Shown one piece after another: positions 11,659 to 26,600 of a stretch of 64,000 nt of DNA. Below the pieces are notes generated by a model. The model was not told the DNA's origin. It saw only the letters and a program-made list of their open reading frames with translations, and did not search any database. A program made the position numbers and the translations under genes. The DNA lies in NCBI GenBank assembly GCA_029237695.1, contig CM055278.1, positions 74,442,297 through 74,506,296 on the forward strand, in the 5' to 3' direction. The DNA is from Conchocele bisecta (Eukaryota; Mollusca; Bivalvia; Lucinida; Thyasiridae). Within the stretch, counting starts at the first letter, position 1. Every line of letters starts with the position of its first letter.

Positions 11659-14600
11659 GTTGGAGTTGTGTTACAATTGCAGTTTCATCCACCACTGACC
11701 TGAACCCTTTCAACACTACAGACCTCTATAGCAATGTTTGCAAACAGTGTAGATCCAAACGAGCCAGCTCGTAACATCAGGATCTGCATTTTTTATGCCC
11801 CCGCCACCGAATGGTGAGGGGGGCATATAGTGTTACTGGCGTCCGTACATCCCATACGTCCGGACGTACTTTCCGAAACCTTAACACTCGGGTAAATGTC
11901 TCCTTACACGGATCCGCTTGATATTTCACACATTGCTCTAATGATTCTCTACCGCTTTGCGACAAATTCACGATTGTGCCACCCCGCAAGGTCAAGGTCA
12001 CACACATACTTGGTGCGTTCGAAACCTTAACACTCGGGTAAATCTCTTACAATTTCTGTTTCCTTGCACAGATCTGCCTGATATTTCACACACGCATTGA
12101 TCTAATGGTCCTCTACCACTCTGTGACAAATCGATCACAATCACGATCGTCCCGCCCCTGCTAAACCCAGGGTCATGGTCACATACTTGGTGCGTTCGAA
12201 ACCTTAATACTCGGTAAGTGTCTTATAATGTCTGTTTCCTTGCATGGATCTGCTTGATATTTCACACACCCATTGCTCTGATGGTCTGCTTTCATGCTGT
12301 GACAAATCCACACTTCTCTGGCCCTCTGTGTTACTGGGGTATACTGGAGTCAGGTTGTCCATCCGTGCGTCCGGCCGTGCGTCCGTGCGTCCATGCGTCC
12401 GTAAACTTTACATCAGAGAAATATTGTTATATCTTCTATTTCCTGCATCTAAAATGCTTAATATTTCACACGTGCATTCCTATAAGGCTCTACTACCATG
12501 CTGTGCCAAATCCACGACCGTCCAACCCCGGCTGATCCCACGGTCAAGGTCAAATACTTAGCCTCTTTACAAAACTTAACATCAGAGAAATATTGTTATA
12601 ACTTCTATTTCCTTCATCCAAAATGCTTAATATTTCACACATGCATTCCTGTAAGGCTCTACTACCATGCTGTGCCAAATCCACGACCGTCCAACCTCCG
12701 CTGATCCCAAGGTGAAGGTCAAATACTTAGTCTCTTTACAAAACTTAACATCGGAGAAATATTGTTATAACTTCTATTTCCTTCATCCAAAATGTTTAAT
12801 ATTTCACACATGCATTCCTGTAAGGCTCTACTACCATGCTGTGCCAAATCCATGACCGTCCAACCCCCGCTGATCCCAAGGTCAAGGTCAAATACTTAGT
12901 CTCTTTACAAAACTTAACATCAGAGAAATAAGTAATAACTTCTATTTCCTTCATTGAAAATTCTTAATATTTCACTTGTGCATTCCTCTAAGGTTGTACT
13001 ATCATGCTGTGACAAATATATGACCCTCCAACCCCCGCTGATCCCAAGGTCAAGGTCGCATACTTAAGTCTCTTTACAAAACTTAACATCAGAGAAATAT
13101 GTTATAACTTCTATTTACTTGCTCGGATCTGCTTCACATTTCACACACGCATTGCTCCAATGGACCTCTACCACCCTGTGACAAATTCACGTTCATGCCG
13201 CTCACACTAAGCCCAGAGTCACGGTCACAAGCCCACACACTTGGAAATTTTTACATATTTTATGGGTACCTGGGCCCACGCGGGGGGTATTCCGTAAGCC
13301 TCGCTTACTGACCAATGTAGTTTCATATGTGCTTAGTTTTCTGTGGCTGCCAGCAGAAGTATTTGTGTGCCGACAGGTCAGATTTGTAATGTAATTTTCA
13401 TATTTTTTAGCAAAAGTCGTGCCCATGAAAATCATTTTGTGACGAAGATGTGATTGGTCAGAAAATGAACATGTCACAGTTCATTCCAAGTTACTTAGGT
13501 TTTAAAGGCCCTTTAAAAAAAGAGGGTTAATGGTTATAGTCATTGGATTTTCATAATTTTCATCACACACACGTCACATGATCTGTACTGTTCACCATTC
13601 CACCAATGAAACACCCGTCATGCAAATCTAACAAGCAAGATAGATCATTTTCAGGCTACAGAAGTTTACTATTGGATCTGGAGCTACACTGACACATGTT
13701 CCATAAGCCCCGATTTTTCAGTCATCTACAGATTTTAATTTCAATCTCTGATCATCATCAGTCATGACTGAGTTGCAGGTTCTACCCTCAGATACAGTAC
13801 ACAGATGTTCTGTTTTGAAGTTCTGCTTCTGTTTCCAGTCAGACCATTTACTTTTGATTTACCCTGTAGATAAAAGTCATAAATATTATCAGCTAGGAAT
13901 TAGTGCGAATTGCCATAAAACAGTTTTTTTGGCTATGTGTATAAACGGGCTACTGAAGTGTGGACATGGATTTAAACAGGGTTTGTATTTATAGTTAACC
14001 CTTACACCGCTATCTTATATTTTTGTAGTCTGCTGTTTATTTTTTATTTTCCATTTTTATCATAAAAAAAATGCTTAGACAGCACTTTAGAATAATTTAC
14101 AACATGCTTTGACAGCACTTCAGAATCATTTCCATTGGAAATGATTCTGAAGTGCTGTCAAACCATGTTTTTATTGAGAAATAAGGTAAGATATAAAAGC
14201 AACAGCAGACGACAATTGTTGTGTGTAGTGGTTTAAGGGTTAATGTTGAATGCTGTAATAACCTAAATATTCAGACACCATTTAAATCTGGAAAACACAT
14301 ATAATGATGAACGTACAGCACATTGCGACGTTTTCGGCAATATTTATTAAATTAATCATTAAATGTCGCAATATGTACAGCGCTATATTTATAATTGATT
14401 TTACACTTGTTGTCATCAGTTCACGAGACACAAAGCATATTACCGCCCACACACGCGCTCACTTCGGTGTCACACTGCCAATCACATACTAGTATAGCGT
14501 TTAGGGGTGGATATCATATTTCCATTCTATGGAGTTGGTTGGTCAGGAGCATGTGAAGGGTAATTTACCAATCGGGGTTCAACCAGAATGCCGACTTACA

Positions 14601-17600
14601 TGGTTTGGCCCTCAGGTACATTTTCGGCTTGAGAGCTAAATCCTGTTATACCCCATTAAAAAGTAATAGAATTAGTGCTAATACTGTTACTTTTGGGGTT
14701 GGTGCCAAGTGAATTTGGTGTGTTGTGTACCTGGCACCATGTCAGGTTATTCTAATTTCAGGGCTGAATTTATATTTATTTTGATGTAAATGTCCCGTTC
14801 TGATTTTGTGATTTTCCCCCCTATGCAGCAGGTTGAATGCGGGATTAAACCTGTTTGGCCTGGCCTTAAATGACCTTAGCTGTTGATAGGCCGTTCAACA
14901 CCATTAAACAGACATAAAACTGCATATACAAATGAACAATTCTATAGACCACCCATGCGACCACCATGCCCAAGGTCAAGGTGAATGACTATCAAATGCC
15001 TTGTGGTTGGCTTGACATGAGAGCTGTGGTGATCTATTACTAAGCTATATAACAACCTATATGATGTTGTGATCAATGAGAGGGGTTACAACAAATCTTT
15101 CTGAGAAGAAATAATAAAAATATTTATTTTCCGTTAGACAACAGCCAGTATTGTTTTTATCGACCCCTCTATCAGCAGTATTTTCTACTAACTGACCTCT
15201 GTTTAGTCTGAACCAATTAGCAATCTCCCGAAATATTCCTGAGTCCTGATGTGGGTCTGCCATTAATTACTGCTTACAGCTATCATCAGCAGTGTGAGAT
15301 AATACCACTATAACCCTAAATATTTGGACACCATTTGTTTTGGGAAACCCCCTATCATGTCTATAGGTACTAGATGGCCATGGCCCGCATGTTACGGCCG
15401 GCCGCGACATTTGATAGCACCAGTATCTCGAATATCAATATCTCGATGATATCTCCTATCTCGATGATTCACTAAAGTCCCGAATTATATCCTTATTTGT
15501 TGAATATAAATTTCCTCGGCTATCAATACCATGCTTGGATAAATCGCCTAAGCGGCTGGCGGCCAAGATCGATTTGGTTGACAATAATCATGCTAATTGT
15601 CAAAACAAATTGTCAAACAAAACAAAATAAATTCACACCTACCTCAGGTTGTTTGCTTAATTGGTCCTCCTTGATATATTAAGCATATCACGCTGGTCAT
15701 TTAAGCAATTCACGGAGTCTTGACGCCACCTTGTAATGTTGATTAGCTTACTACCTTTGTTCATTTGTTCATTGGTGATTGTTTACTCGTGGTGTAATGG
15801 GTAACATGAATTCATATTTTTCGCGAAAATATTCGACCATGTCACTTCATCGCTATCTTGAACCTAGTCCTATCTCGAATATATGGACGATCTCCCTTCA
15901 ACTTCGAGATACTGGTAATTTATTTCATTGTCTTGTTTGTTCATGACTGAAAAAGACAAAAAATGGCCATCGAGTGCTTAATTACAGTGGAACCGCTCTG
16001 AACCGGATACCCTGGGGACCTCCCAGGGTGTGCAGTTTAGAGAGGTTCCACTGTACTAAAAAAACCTAAATCCAAAAAAAATGGAAGGTGCACGCACGTA
16101 CGTACGTACCTGCGCCAATGTGCTGACTAGATCGCGCTTTACGCAAGCGGGCGCGACAAAATTATTTCCAAAAACAAATTACAGTGAAATCGCCATGGCT
16201 CGAAATGCCACGGACCTGCATATTTTGTTTGAGTTATCGCATCTTTCAAGCCATCACATCTTGCTATTTTGGTATTTTTGTCGACGACTGTACCCGTCGG
16301 ATTTAGGAAATAACGAAGCATAATAGAGGGTATCCATGTTTTAGATGATAATAGTATTTATTCGCAGATTAAAGTTATCATGTTAAATTAAATAGACTGT
16401 ATTTAAATGTACATGTATTTCAATTATTATCAAAGGAGAAAAGCTCCAGTATTTACTATAAATAGTGGCGCACATAATTAATGTCGCATGTGGTTGTGAC
16501 ATCACTTGAAACAGTAGTATGGGCCCAGCTCAAACGATGATGTTATACGGCGCCCATAAAAAAATCGGGAATCAGTCATGAATCGTAAAATGTTGCGATG
16601 CAACAAAACATGCTTTACTTAATTTGTGACCCGTGTAAACGCTGATCAACTTGCAAACTCGTGCAACTTTATATGGGTTTACTATTTCACTATATTATTC
16701 ATCATGAACTGAATGTGCAGGCCGATTTAATGCTGCAATGATCAGTAGAGCAAATCCTTTTTGTCACGACCAGTAATCTCTGTCGAACTAGGAAGTGCAG
16801 TATTATTAATGGGCGTTTTTCATTGTAACTCCCGGGTAGCCACACGGATAACAGGAGGACCACTAGCATGGTTACAGGGTTCTAGTAACAAAATTGCTAC
16901 CCCGCTCCATACCTCTCGCGAGGTAACATATCGGAGGCGAATTATTGTAGCTACTAGGGTCCCAACTCGACAGGAACCCGAGCAACGATTCTGGTTGTTC
17001 CTGTGATACTCGGGTTACTCGAGTATAACCTGTGAGTTATCATGAAAGACGACCAATGACTTACGACAGACTCTATTAAATGCGCCGAGTGGCCGAAGCC
17101 CAGAATGTTTAATAAATCGCCGTATATAGTTGATCGCAATCAACAACGTTAACGATCAAATTGCACCACTTTCGGCAATTAACTGGACTTGAAAAGAAAC
17201 CATTTCACAGACAGGTAGAGCTTGGCTCGGCCTTTGATCGTAATAAGTCGGACGCAGAGGTGTGAAAATTAGCCAAACACAAACTTCGACATGACTTTCG
17301 AGTCATCGTATAGCAAAATAGCGAGAAATGAGTCCGTGGGACTTGAAAAATGTTTCGAGGGATTGCATTTTTTGAAGAAGTTGCATTTTGAGCCATCGCA
17401 TGTAAATTACATTAAACATATAGGGAAAATTATCGGGACCGCGATGCTATTTCAAGCGAGCCCGACATTACGAGCCGCCACATCGCGATTTCACTGTATA
17501 TCCAAATGCATTGTTATTGTGATGAACCATGGCCCGTGCACCATGCTAACTCTAATTATTGGGACACTCTTTGTTATGGGAAAACATATACCGGTATTTA

Positions 17601-20600
17601 TATATACATGTAATTTTGGTCAGAATATTTTTTGATTTTCCATTTTGTATCCTTGTCTGCACAATAACTCTACTTGATGGATCATAATGAAATGCGACAT
17701 AAATGTTTATCACGGCAAGACGAAGAACGTTACTGATTTTCAACATTTTTGGATGGCTTATCTCTCCTTGGCCATTTTTAGCTCACCTGAGTGAAGCTCA
17801 TGTGAGCTATTGTTACCGCAATGTGTCCGTCGTCCGTCCGTCGTCAGTCGTCCGTCCGTCGTCCGTGGACATTTTCAAACGTCTTCTCCTCGGTAACCAT
17901 TGGGCCTATAGTCACCAAACTTCATGGTCATGGTCCTTAGGTAGGGGGATTACAAAATTGTTAAAATGACGTCATCACGTAATCCAAGATGGCCGTCGTC
18001 TAAAAATAGCACAAATTCTTCAAAAATCTTCTTCACAAGAACCGCCAACTGGATTTCGACAAAACCTTGGTAGGAATGATCGATGTACAATGCTCTTTCA
18101 AAGTTGTTAAAATGGTGACCCCGGGGTCAAAAATGGGCGTGGCCCGTGGGGTCAAATAAGTGTCAAATTTTATTTTTGACCGAATATGGTCATGTCTCAG
18201 GCATGGGAAATTTCCGGATTAATCCGGAAATCCGGATTTGAGGTCCCAGGGACCACTTTTGTGAATCTTGTAAATCCGTTGAGAATGGCGATACAAAATT
18301 ACAATTATTTTTTTTAAGTGGCGATTCTTTTATTTTCCCCAGCGGAATCCCTGTTATACATGTACTGACTTCTTGTTGCAAGTATTATTAGCTCACCTGA
18401 GCGAAGCTCATGTGAGCTATTGTTACCGCAATGTGTAGTCGTCCGTCGTCCGTCGTCCGTCGTCCGTCGTCGTCCGTGAACATTTTCAAACGTCTTCTCC
18501 TCGGTAACCATTGGGTCTATAGTCACCAAACTTCATGGTCATGGTCCTTAGGTAGGGGGATTACAAAATTGTTAAAATGACGTCATTACGTAATCAAAGA
18601 TGGCCGCCGTCTAAAAATAGCACAAATTCTTAAAAAAATCTTCTTCTCAAGAACCGCCAGGTAGGAATGATCGATGTACATTGCTCTTTCAAAGTTGTTA
18701 AAATGGTGACCACGGGGTAAAATGTTATTTTTGACCGAATATGGTCATGTCATATATCAAATTGAAGGTATCAATGAGGCGATCACTCTGGTGCATTTTT
18801 TGTCGAAATCGGATGGTTATGTCATCCAAGATGGCCGCCGAAATGTCAAAAGGTCGTTCTTTTATTAGAGATTTCAAAATTCTTCTTCACATGAACCGCT
18901 TGGCCTATGGTAGCCAAACTTAAAAGTTATGGTCCATGGGTGAAGCTTTTTCAGATTTCTTAAAATGGAGGTCATCGCTAATCCAAGATGCCCTAAATTC
19001 TTAAAAAATCTTATTCTCATGAACCGCTAGTCGCATTTCGACGAAACTTGGTAGGAATGATCGATGTACATTGCTCTTTCAAAGTTGTTAAAATGGTGAC
19101 CTCGGGGTCAAAAATGGGCGTGGCCAGTGGGGTCAAATTTTATTTTTGACCGAATATGGTCAGGTTATATATCAAATCAAAGGTATGAATGAGGCGATCA
19201 CTCTGGTATATTTTTTGTCGAAATCGGATTGTTATGTCAACCAAGATGGCCGCCGAAATGTCAAAAGGTCGTTCTTTTATTAGAGATTTAAAAATTCTTC
19301 TTCACATGAACCGCTTGGCCCATGGTAGCCAAACTTAAAAGTTATGGTCCATGGGTGAACCCTTTTCATATTTGTTAAAATGGAGGTCATCGCTAATCTA
19401 AGATGGCCGCCGTCTAAAAATAGCATAAATTCTTAAAAAATCTTCTTCTCATGAACCGCTGGTCGGATTTCGACTAAGCTTGGTAGGAATGATCGATTTA
19501 CAATGCTCTTTCAAAGTTGTGAAAATGTTGACCCCGGGGTCAAAAATGGGCATGGCCCGTGGGGTCAAATTGGGGTCAAATTTTATTTTTGACTGAATAT
19601 GCTCATGCCATATATAAAATTGAAGGTATCGATGAGGCGATTGCTCTGGTGCAATATTTGTCGAAATCGGATGATTATGTCATCCATGATGGCCACCAAA
19701 AGGTCCATTTATTCAAGATTTTTAACGTCTTTTTCTCAGGAACGGCATGGCCGATGCTGGCCAAACTTCATAGGAAGTTAAGATCCTTGGGTGAAGCATT
19801 TTCAGATTTGGTAAAATGAGTCATCGCTTAATCCAAGATGACCGCCATCTAAAAATAGCACAATTTTTTTAAAACACATGAACTCAATGTCACATTCTCC
19901 TCTGGTGTTCATGGAGTCAGGTGAGCGAATTAGGGCCATCATGGCCCTCTTGTTTTAAATTGAAATGGATTATGTTGCCAATTTTTCCTAATTATAGCAT
20001 ATTTTTTCAGGCGAAAATGTGATCTATTTAATGCTAAATATACCTCAGAATGAAGCACAGAGCATCTAGAATTGAAAACAAAATTATGGGGGGGGGGGGG
20101 GCATGCCCCCAGACCCCCCTAGCAAATCGCAGCGCAATCCGCTGCTCAAATAAATTTTCAGGATTGGGGATAGTGTTCCACTCCCATGCCTGATGTCTAT
20201 ATCTTATCGAAGGTATCAACGAGGCGATCACTCTGGTGCATTTTTTGTCAAAATCCGATGGTTATGTCATCCAAGATGGCCGCCGAAAGGTCAAAAGGTC
20301 GTTCTTTTATTAGAGATTTCAAAATTCTTCTTCACATGAACCGCTTGGCCCATGATAGCCAAACTTGGAAAGTTATGGTCCATGGGTGAAGCCTTTTCAG
20401 ATTTGTTAAAATGGAGGTCATCGCGAATCCAAGATGGCCGCCGTCTAAAAATAGCATAAATTCTTAAAAGATCTTCTTCTCATGAACCGCCAACCAGATT
20501 TCAACGAAACTTAGTAGGAATGATCGATGTACAATGCTCTATCAAAGTTGTTAAAATGGTGACCCCGGGGTCAAAAATGGGCATGGCCCGTGGGGTCAAA

Positions 20601-23600
20601 TTTTATTTTTGATTGAATATGGTCATGTCTATATGAAATCGAAGGTATCAAAGAGGCGATCGCTCTGGTACATTATTTGTCGAAATTGGATGGTCATGTC
20701 ATCCAAGATGGCCGCCAAAAGGTCAAAAGGTTGTTCTTTTATTAGAGATTTCAAAATTCTTCTTCACACGAACCGCTTGACCCATGATGGCCAAACTTCA
20801 CAGTTATGGTCCATGGGTGAAGCCTTTTTAGATGTGTTAAAACGGAGGTTGTCGCTAATCCAAGATTATAAAAATAGCACAAATTCTTAAAAAATCTTCT
20901 CATGAACTGCCAACCGGATTTCGACGCAACTTGGTAGGAATGATCGATGTACAATGCTCTTTCAAAGTTGTTAAAATGGTAACCCCAGGGTCAAAAATGG
21001 GCATGGCCCGTGGGGTCAAATTTTATTTTTGACCGAATATGGTCATGTCTATATGAAATCGAAGGTATCAAAGAGGCGATCGCTCTGGTACATTATTTGT
21101 TGAAATTGGATGGTCATGTCATCTAAGATGGCCACCGAAAGGTCAAAAGGTTTTTCTTTTATTAGAGATTTCAAAATTCTTCTTCACACGAACCGCTTGG
21201 CCCAGTTATGATCCATGGGTGAAGCCTTTTTAGATTTGTTAAAACGGAGGTCGTCGCTAATCCAAGATGGCCGCCTTCTAAAAAGAGCACACATTCTTAA
21301 CAAATCTTCTTCTCATGAACCGCGAGCCGGATTTCGACGAAACTTGGTGGGAATGATCGACGTAGAATGCTCTTTCAAAGGTGTTAAAATAGTGACCCTG
21401 GGGTCAAAAATGGGCGTGGCCCGTGTGGTCAAATTTTATTTTTGACCAAATATGCTCATGTCATATATCAAATTGAAGGTATCGATGAGGCGATTGCTCT
21501 GGTGCAATATTTGTCGGAATCAGATGATTATGTCATCCATGATGGCCTCCAAAAGGTCCATTTATTCAAGATTTTGAACGTCTTTTTCTCAGGAACCACA
21601 TGGCCGATGCTGGCCAAACTTCATAGTAAGTTAAGATCCTTGGGTGAAGCATTTTCAGATTTGGTAAAATGAGAGTCATCGCTTAATCCAAGATGACTGC
21701 CATCTAACAATAGCACAATTTTTTTAAAACACTTATGAACTCAATGTCACATTCTCCTCTGGTGTTCATGGAGTCAGGTGAGCGAATTAGAGCCATCATG
21801 GCCCTCTTGTTTATTTTCCCACTCTGTATCAGAGCAAAACTCAAGTACTACTTGACGAATCGCAACCAAATTCGATGTGCATGTTTATCATGGCAAGACA
21901 AAGAAACTTCCAAAATATTGATAACTTTCTACTACATGTACTACTCTCAGTGTTGTGCCTAGAGCATGCCCAGATTGGCTTATTTTATGCACTTATCGTA
22001 GCAGAATACTCATTGATTATCAAAAGTGGGAGTACAAAATACTCTCAGCAATGTGAAAATACTCATTACTGTAATAAAGTTGAAAATTTACTTAGTTGAG
22101 CTACAAAAAGCAAACTTCAGCTGAAATAAGTGAATTTTTAAATTTGTTATCATTTGTTCCCTATTTAATAAGGAAGAAAATCAATAATACAATTGTAAAA
22201 TACGCATTGAATTTGAAATCTGTGGGTATAATACTCTTTAGATACAAAACTTATCTGGAGCTCTGTCAAAGTACCCATGTCCCTTTAAAAATGAGAATCT
22301 CCCATTGACCTATAATGGGGAAGGGTCCAAACTCTGGAATTGACCCATTGGAACTCAGACCAACACAAGTCTACTCTTATAAATAGGAACAAATATTATT
22401 TACATCTGGGAGTTGGGAATGTTTCTGACTTGTACTATACCTAATTACTTACCAACAATAACAGGCTGAGTGCTGGCCGAATCTGGAGAAAATCTGCAAT
22501 TCATCATTCATAACCAGTGTCGACTTGTGTCCCATTATCAAGGTTTGAAGGTTTGCTAATCATAGGATTCTCCTTCAGTGCTGTTGTTGTTGTAGTTGTT
22601 ATCAAGGTTTAAAAGACTGATTAAGTTTAAATGATTATTTAATGATAGCCTACCTTGTATTTGTTAACCATTAAAAGGCGGGAACGGAAAGTTGTCGTCT
22701 GCATTTATTTTCACATTTGTCTTATTCCTTACCAAAAAACATATTTTAGCAGCACATGACTGTCACAATATGTTTTCTTGAAGAAAAACAGAAAATGAAA
22801 AATAATTAGCAGCTTGGACAGAATTTAAAGTTAAAAAGTAAATCAAGTGGGTACCTATCAGGCTGAATAGGTATGCTTGATTTGTAGTAGCACTGGATAG
22901 GGAAGGAATCTGTTGTGTGAGTGACTGTCTGGTAGAACCCCTGTCTATGCATCTGATAAGCACCATCTTTTATCTTATCTTTTGAATTAATAGTTTACTT
23001 TTTTCTCCACAAAGAAATATGATTCAGTTTTGCAGACAATTAGATGGTTATAGAAATATCTAAATTTCATGTTTTTAGAAATAAGAACTTCCGAGAAAAA
23101 AGTATTATGGTTATCTGTAGGTCTGTCTGTAGGTAGGATGAATGTGTGTGTTTACTGGCGTGTGTGTATGTGAGCTATTTGGCAGCGCCTGTGTATAAGA
23201 TTACGGTACCTGATCTTTTACCAATTCCATTTCTGGGTCACCCGTTAACCGTTTGTTGGCGTGTACATGAAACCATGGATGCCAGTGACTCGTTTGACAC
23301 GCAGGATATTCTGTCCGAGATATTTGACGATCTGTTGCGGACGTTTTGATGGGTAGAAGTAAGATTTTGTTTCTCAACCCTTTCACCATTACATTTCTCT
23401 ATAACTTAGCTAGCAAACAATGTAGATCCAGATGAGCCGGCGAGCCGGCTCATCAGGATCTACATGTTTGCAAGAAGATTTTTTGCAATTTAAAAAAAAA
23501 CATTTATATTTTATAAATGGACTGGTCCTAACATCCGTTTCTGATGAGTAGCTTGGTGTAAAAATCAGCATGGACCAGCCCATGTCAGGTACTCAGGGGT

Positions 23601-26600
23601 GAAAGGGTTAACTTAGTGATCACTTTTGTTTACAGAGCTGCTATGTATATACAGGCAGATACAATGATGCATATCGGTCGTTTGCTGAGAAAGGGTATCT
23701 TACAACATTTGTGACCAGTGTAGCCACTGATCAGGGTCTATGCTGTTCATTATTCAATCTTGGGTGGCAGGTGGTGCATGTGATGAGTAATTTAATGATC
23801 AGGGTTTATCTTTACCGGAATCCCGACCAGAGACATAGTTTGGGCCTCACTTAATCCTAATACTTTTAGGGGATGGGGCTAAGTGACATTGCTGTGGTAT
23901 AGACCTGGCACCAGATCAGGTTATTCTAATTTCAGGGTTGATTATATATTTATTTTGATGTAAATATTCCGTTCTGATTTTGTGATATTCTCCCCAATAC
24001 AGCAGGTTACATGCGGGATCGAACCCCGTTGGCCCTGCTTTAAATGACCTTAGCTGTTGATAGGCCGTTAAACACCAATCAATCAAATCATTATTCAATC
24101 ACTGATATAGCCTTATGTGAGCAAACGTGCGTTCATCTGTCCACGTGTCCCATCCATCTGTCAATCTGTATGTCTGTTCAAAATTTTTATTAAGTTTTCA
24201 TATTTCTTATATGCAACAATGAGTTGGATTGATTTGAAATTTCATATGCTTGTTTATCATCATCAATTTTTGTTCACCAATGTGGCCCGCATGGGTAAGG
24301 TCAAGTTCAAATGACCTGAAGTGGCAAGTTGACATGAAATGCTTTGACAGGCCCAACATGTGGGTGTGGCCATCTGGTTTCTCATGTGATTTAATAAATA
24401 GACGCATCTATTCCCTTTGCATTCCTGGCGGGATTCATTGATGGTGGGATTCATACCTGATGAATGGGAGGATTGGATCGTAATAATATCTTTATCTTGA
24501 ATCCATCCCTAACCCTTTCAACACCACAGGCCTGTATAGTGGTATTGGCGACTGTAGATCCAGATCAGGTCTACACTTTTTGCAAGAAAAACACCCCCTT
24601 TTCATAAATTGTCTAAAAATAATTTTGTGACCATTGGATTGGTTGCAAAATTAACATATCAAATTCTATTCCTGTTACTGAGTGGTGAAAGGGTTAAGGG
24701 TATTAATGGAATTCATGCCCAGAACCAAGTGATCGCAGGAGTAAGAGTGCCTGGCACCAAATTGGGGCACTATCTTTCAGTGTTGAAATTTTTATTGTAT
24801 TTTTAGTGATTAGCATATGGTGCTTCCCCCGTACGGGTACATGCACGTTCCCATCTATATATGACTTTGCTGGTAAATGGACGTAACACCCCAATCAATC
24901 AACCGTATGACGGGTCAAATGAGTGGTCACAACATATATTTTCGATGAGAAATGAGAAAAATTGCAAATTTACTTTTAGAAATGTTTATACCCATTTATG
25001 GGTATTCCGCATGGAATGGGTTAATAAAAGCATGACTGGTGTTTCACTGATTGAATTGCGAACAGTACAGTCCCTGATCAGGGTGCACTAGTGTGCAGCC
25101 TGATCAGGGACTGTACTGGTCGCAAAAAACATAATTCCTCCAGTCACAACCACAAGCTTATGATCTTGTTGGATGGACGCAAAACAGCATTTCGTCGAGC
25201 GATCATCATTTGACTTATGGAATGGGTCATTGGTCGGGCAAACGCGACGGTGTAAATTAACGGTAGGGGTTCCTCCTAATAATGTAGGAATCACTATATG
25301 CCTTGTTTGGCCCTCGGGTACGTTTTTATCCTTGGCTCTTTTGTTACCTGGGGGTTGAATTGGGTTATTGCTCATTATAAATGTTGTAAGTTACTGATCC
25401 TACTGCTTTTGGGAGGGAGCCAAGTGATTCTGGTGTGGCAAGTTCCTGACATCAGATCAGGATTATTCTGATTTTAGGGCTGAATATATACCGGTAGTTT
25501 TTTTATTGGAAATATTCAGTTCTGATTTTGTGATTATCCCCCCCATTTGTACAGGTAATATACCCCCATTTGTACAGGTAATATACGGGGTTTAGTACTA
25601 AACCTAGCCTTAAATGACCTTAGCTGTTGATATGCCGTTAAACCCCAACAAACAAACAAATGAAAAGTCATGCAGAGCATGATGTTATTAGCCGATCAAA
25701 TCAGGGTTCAATATATGTCCAGATTTTAGTAGTTACGGAATCTCAGGGAAAAGTGAGAGAAGTGTTGATTTCCTCCCCAACCAAATTCTCCAAGTTATAT
25801 TTAGCTATCATTAATATCTGATCATAGGAATACTTATGGTAGTCAAATGTAAACAATATTATTCCAGTTGAAATAATTAATCTTTGAATATAGGTGAAGG
25901 CGCTTAGCATTACACAAATATGTAGCAAGTCAACCGAAATCTCATAAATACCAGATTTTTGGCGGCCATCTTGAAAATATGATAATTATATACTGAATAT
26001 TAGTGTAGTTTACGTAAATTCTTTAATATATCCATCACAAATGTTTTTTAACAACTTGCACCAATTTCCAAGTTAAGGACCGTGACCTATTGGCTCATAT
26101 ATTGGCAATTTTCGACTTCCATCAAGCATAAAGTTCAATGACCTTGAAATGACCTTGAACTTGGTTTAAAAAATGGCACCCGGATTTTTTATACATTCAA
26201 GTTTATAAAAACACCGGGTGCCATAAATTAACACGAGGTGCCGGAATCTTATATATATACCTACAATTGCCCCTGGACTAGAAGGCAAACCGCCTAACTT
26301 TAGATTTACCGAACTCTTGTACATAAAACGTTTATTTGTAGCCAAATTGCAAACCGCCTAACTTTAGTTTACCAAACTCTTGTAGTGAAAACGTCGATTT
26401 ATAGCAATAATTGTGTTATTTCGCTATATTTAAAGTTTTCAACAGAGATAATGGCCAAAAATGAAAAATTATCCGGTTGATGTAGTTTGGAAGTGATACA
26501 ACAAATTTCGCGTTTGTAGATTACAGAATATAGGAGAAAAGGGTGGTTACAAACTTTTTCACAAACCGATGGATAACCAATATATAGCCCATCTATAAAT

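Larger units (their letters stand above)
17778..21809 (+). mobile_element. Helentron-like element, family G, carrying a 2-kb insertion
   Basis: 5' TTAGCTCACCTGA; 3' TCAGGTGAGC, then the stem-loop AGGGCCATCATGGCCCT (one pair degraded in this copy) and CTTG. CTCACCTGA pairs with TCAGGTGAG. Bases 18198-20192 are a separate element; without it this copy is about 2.0 kb. It sits at a T-run inside a family C core. Confidence 0.7.
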
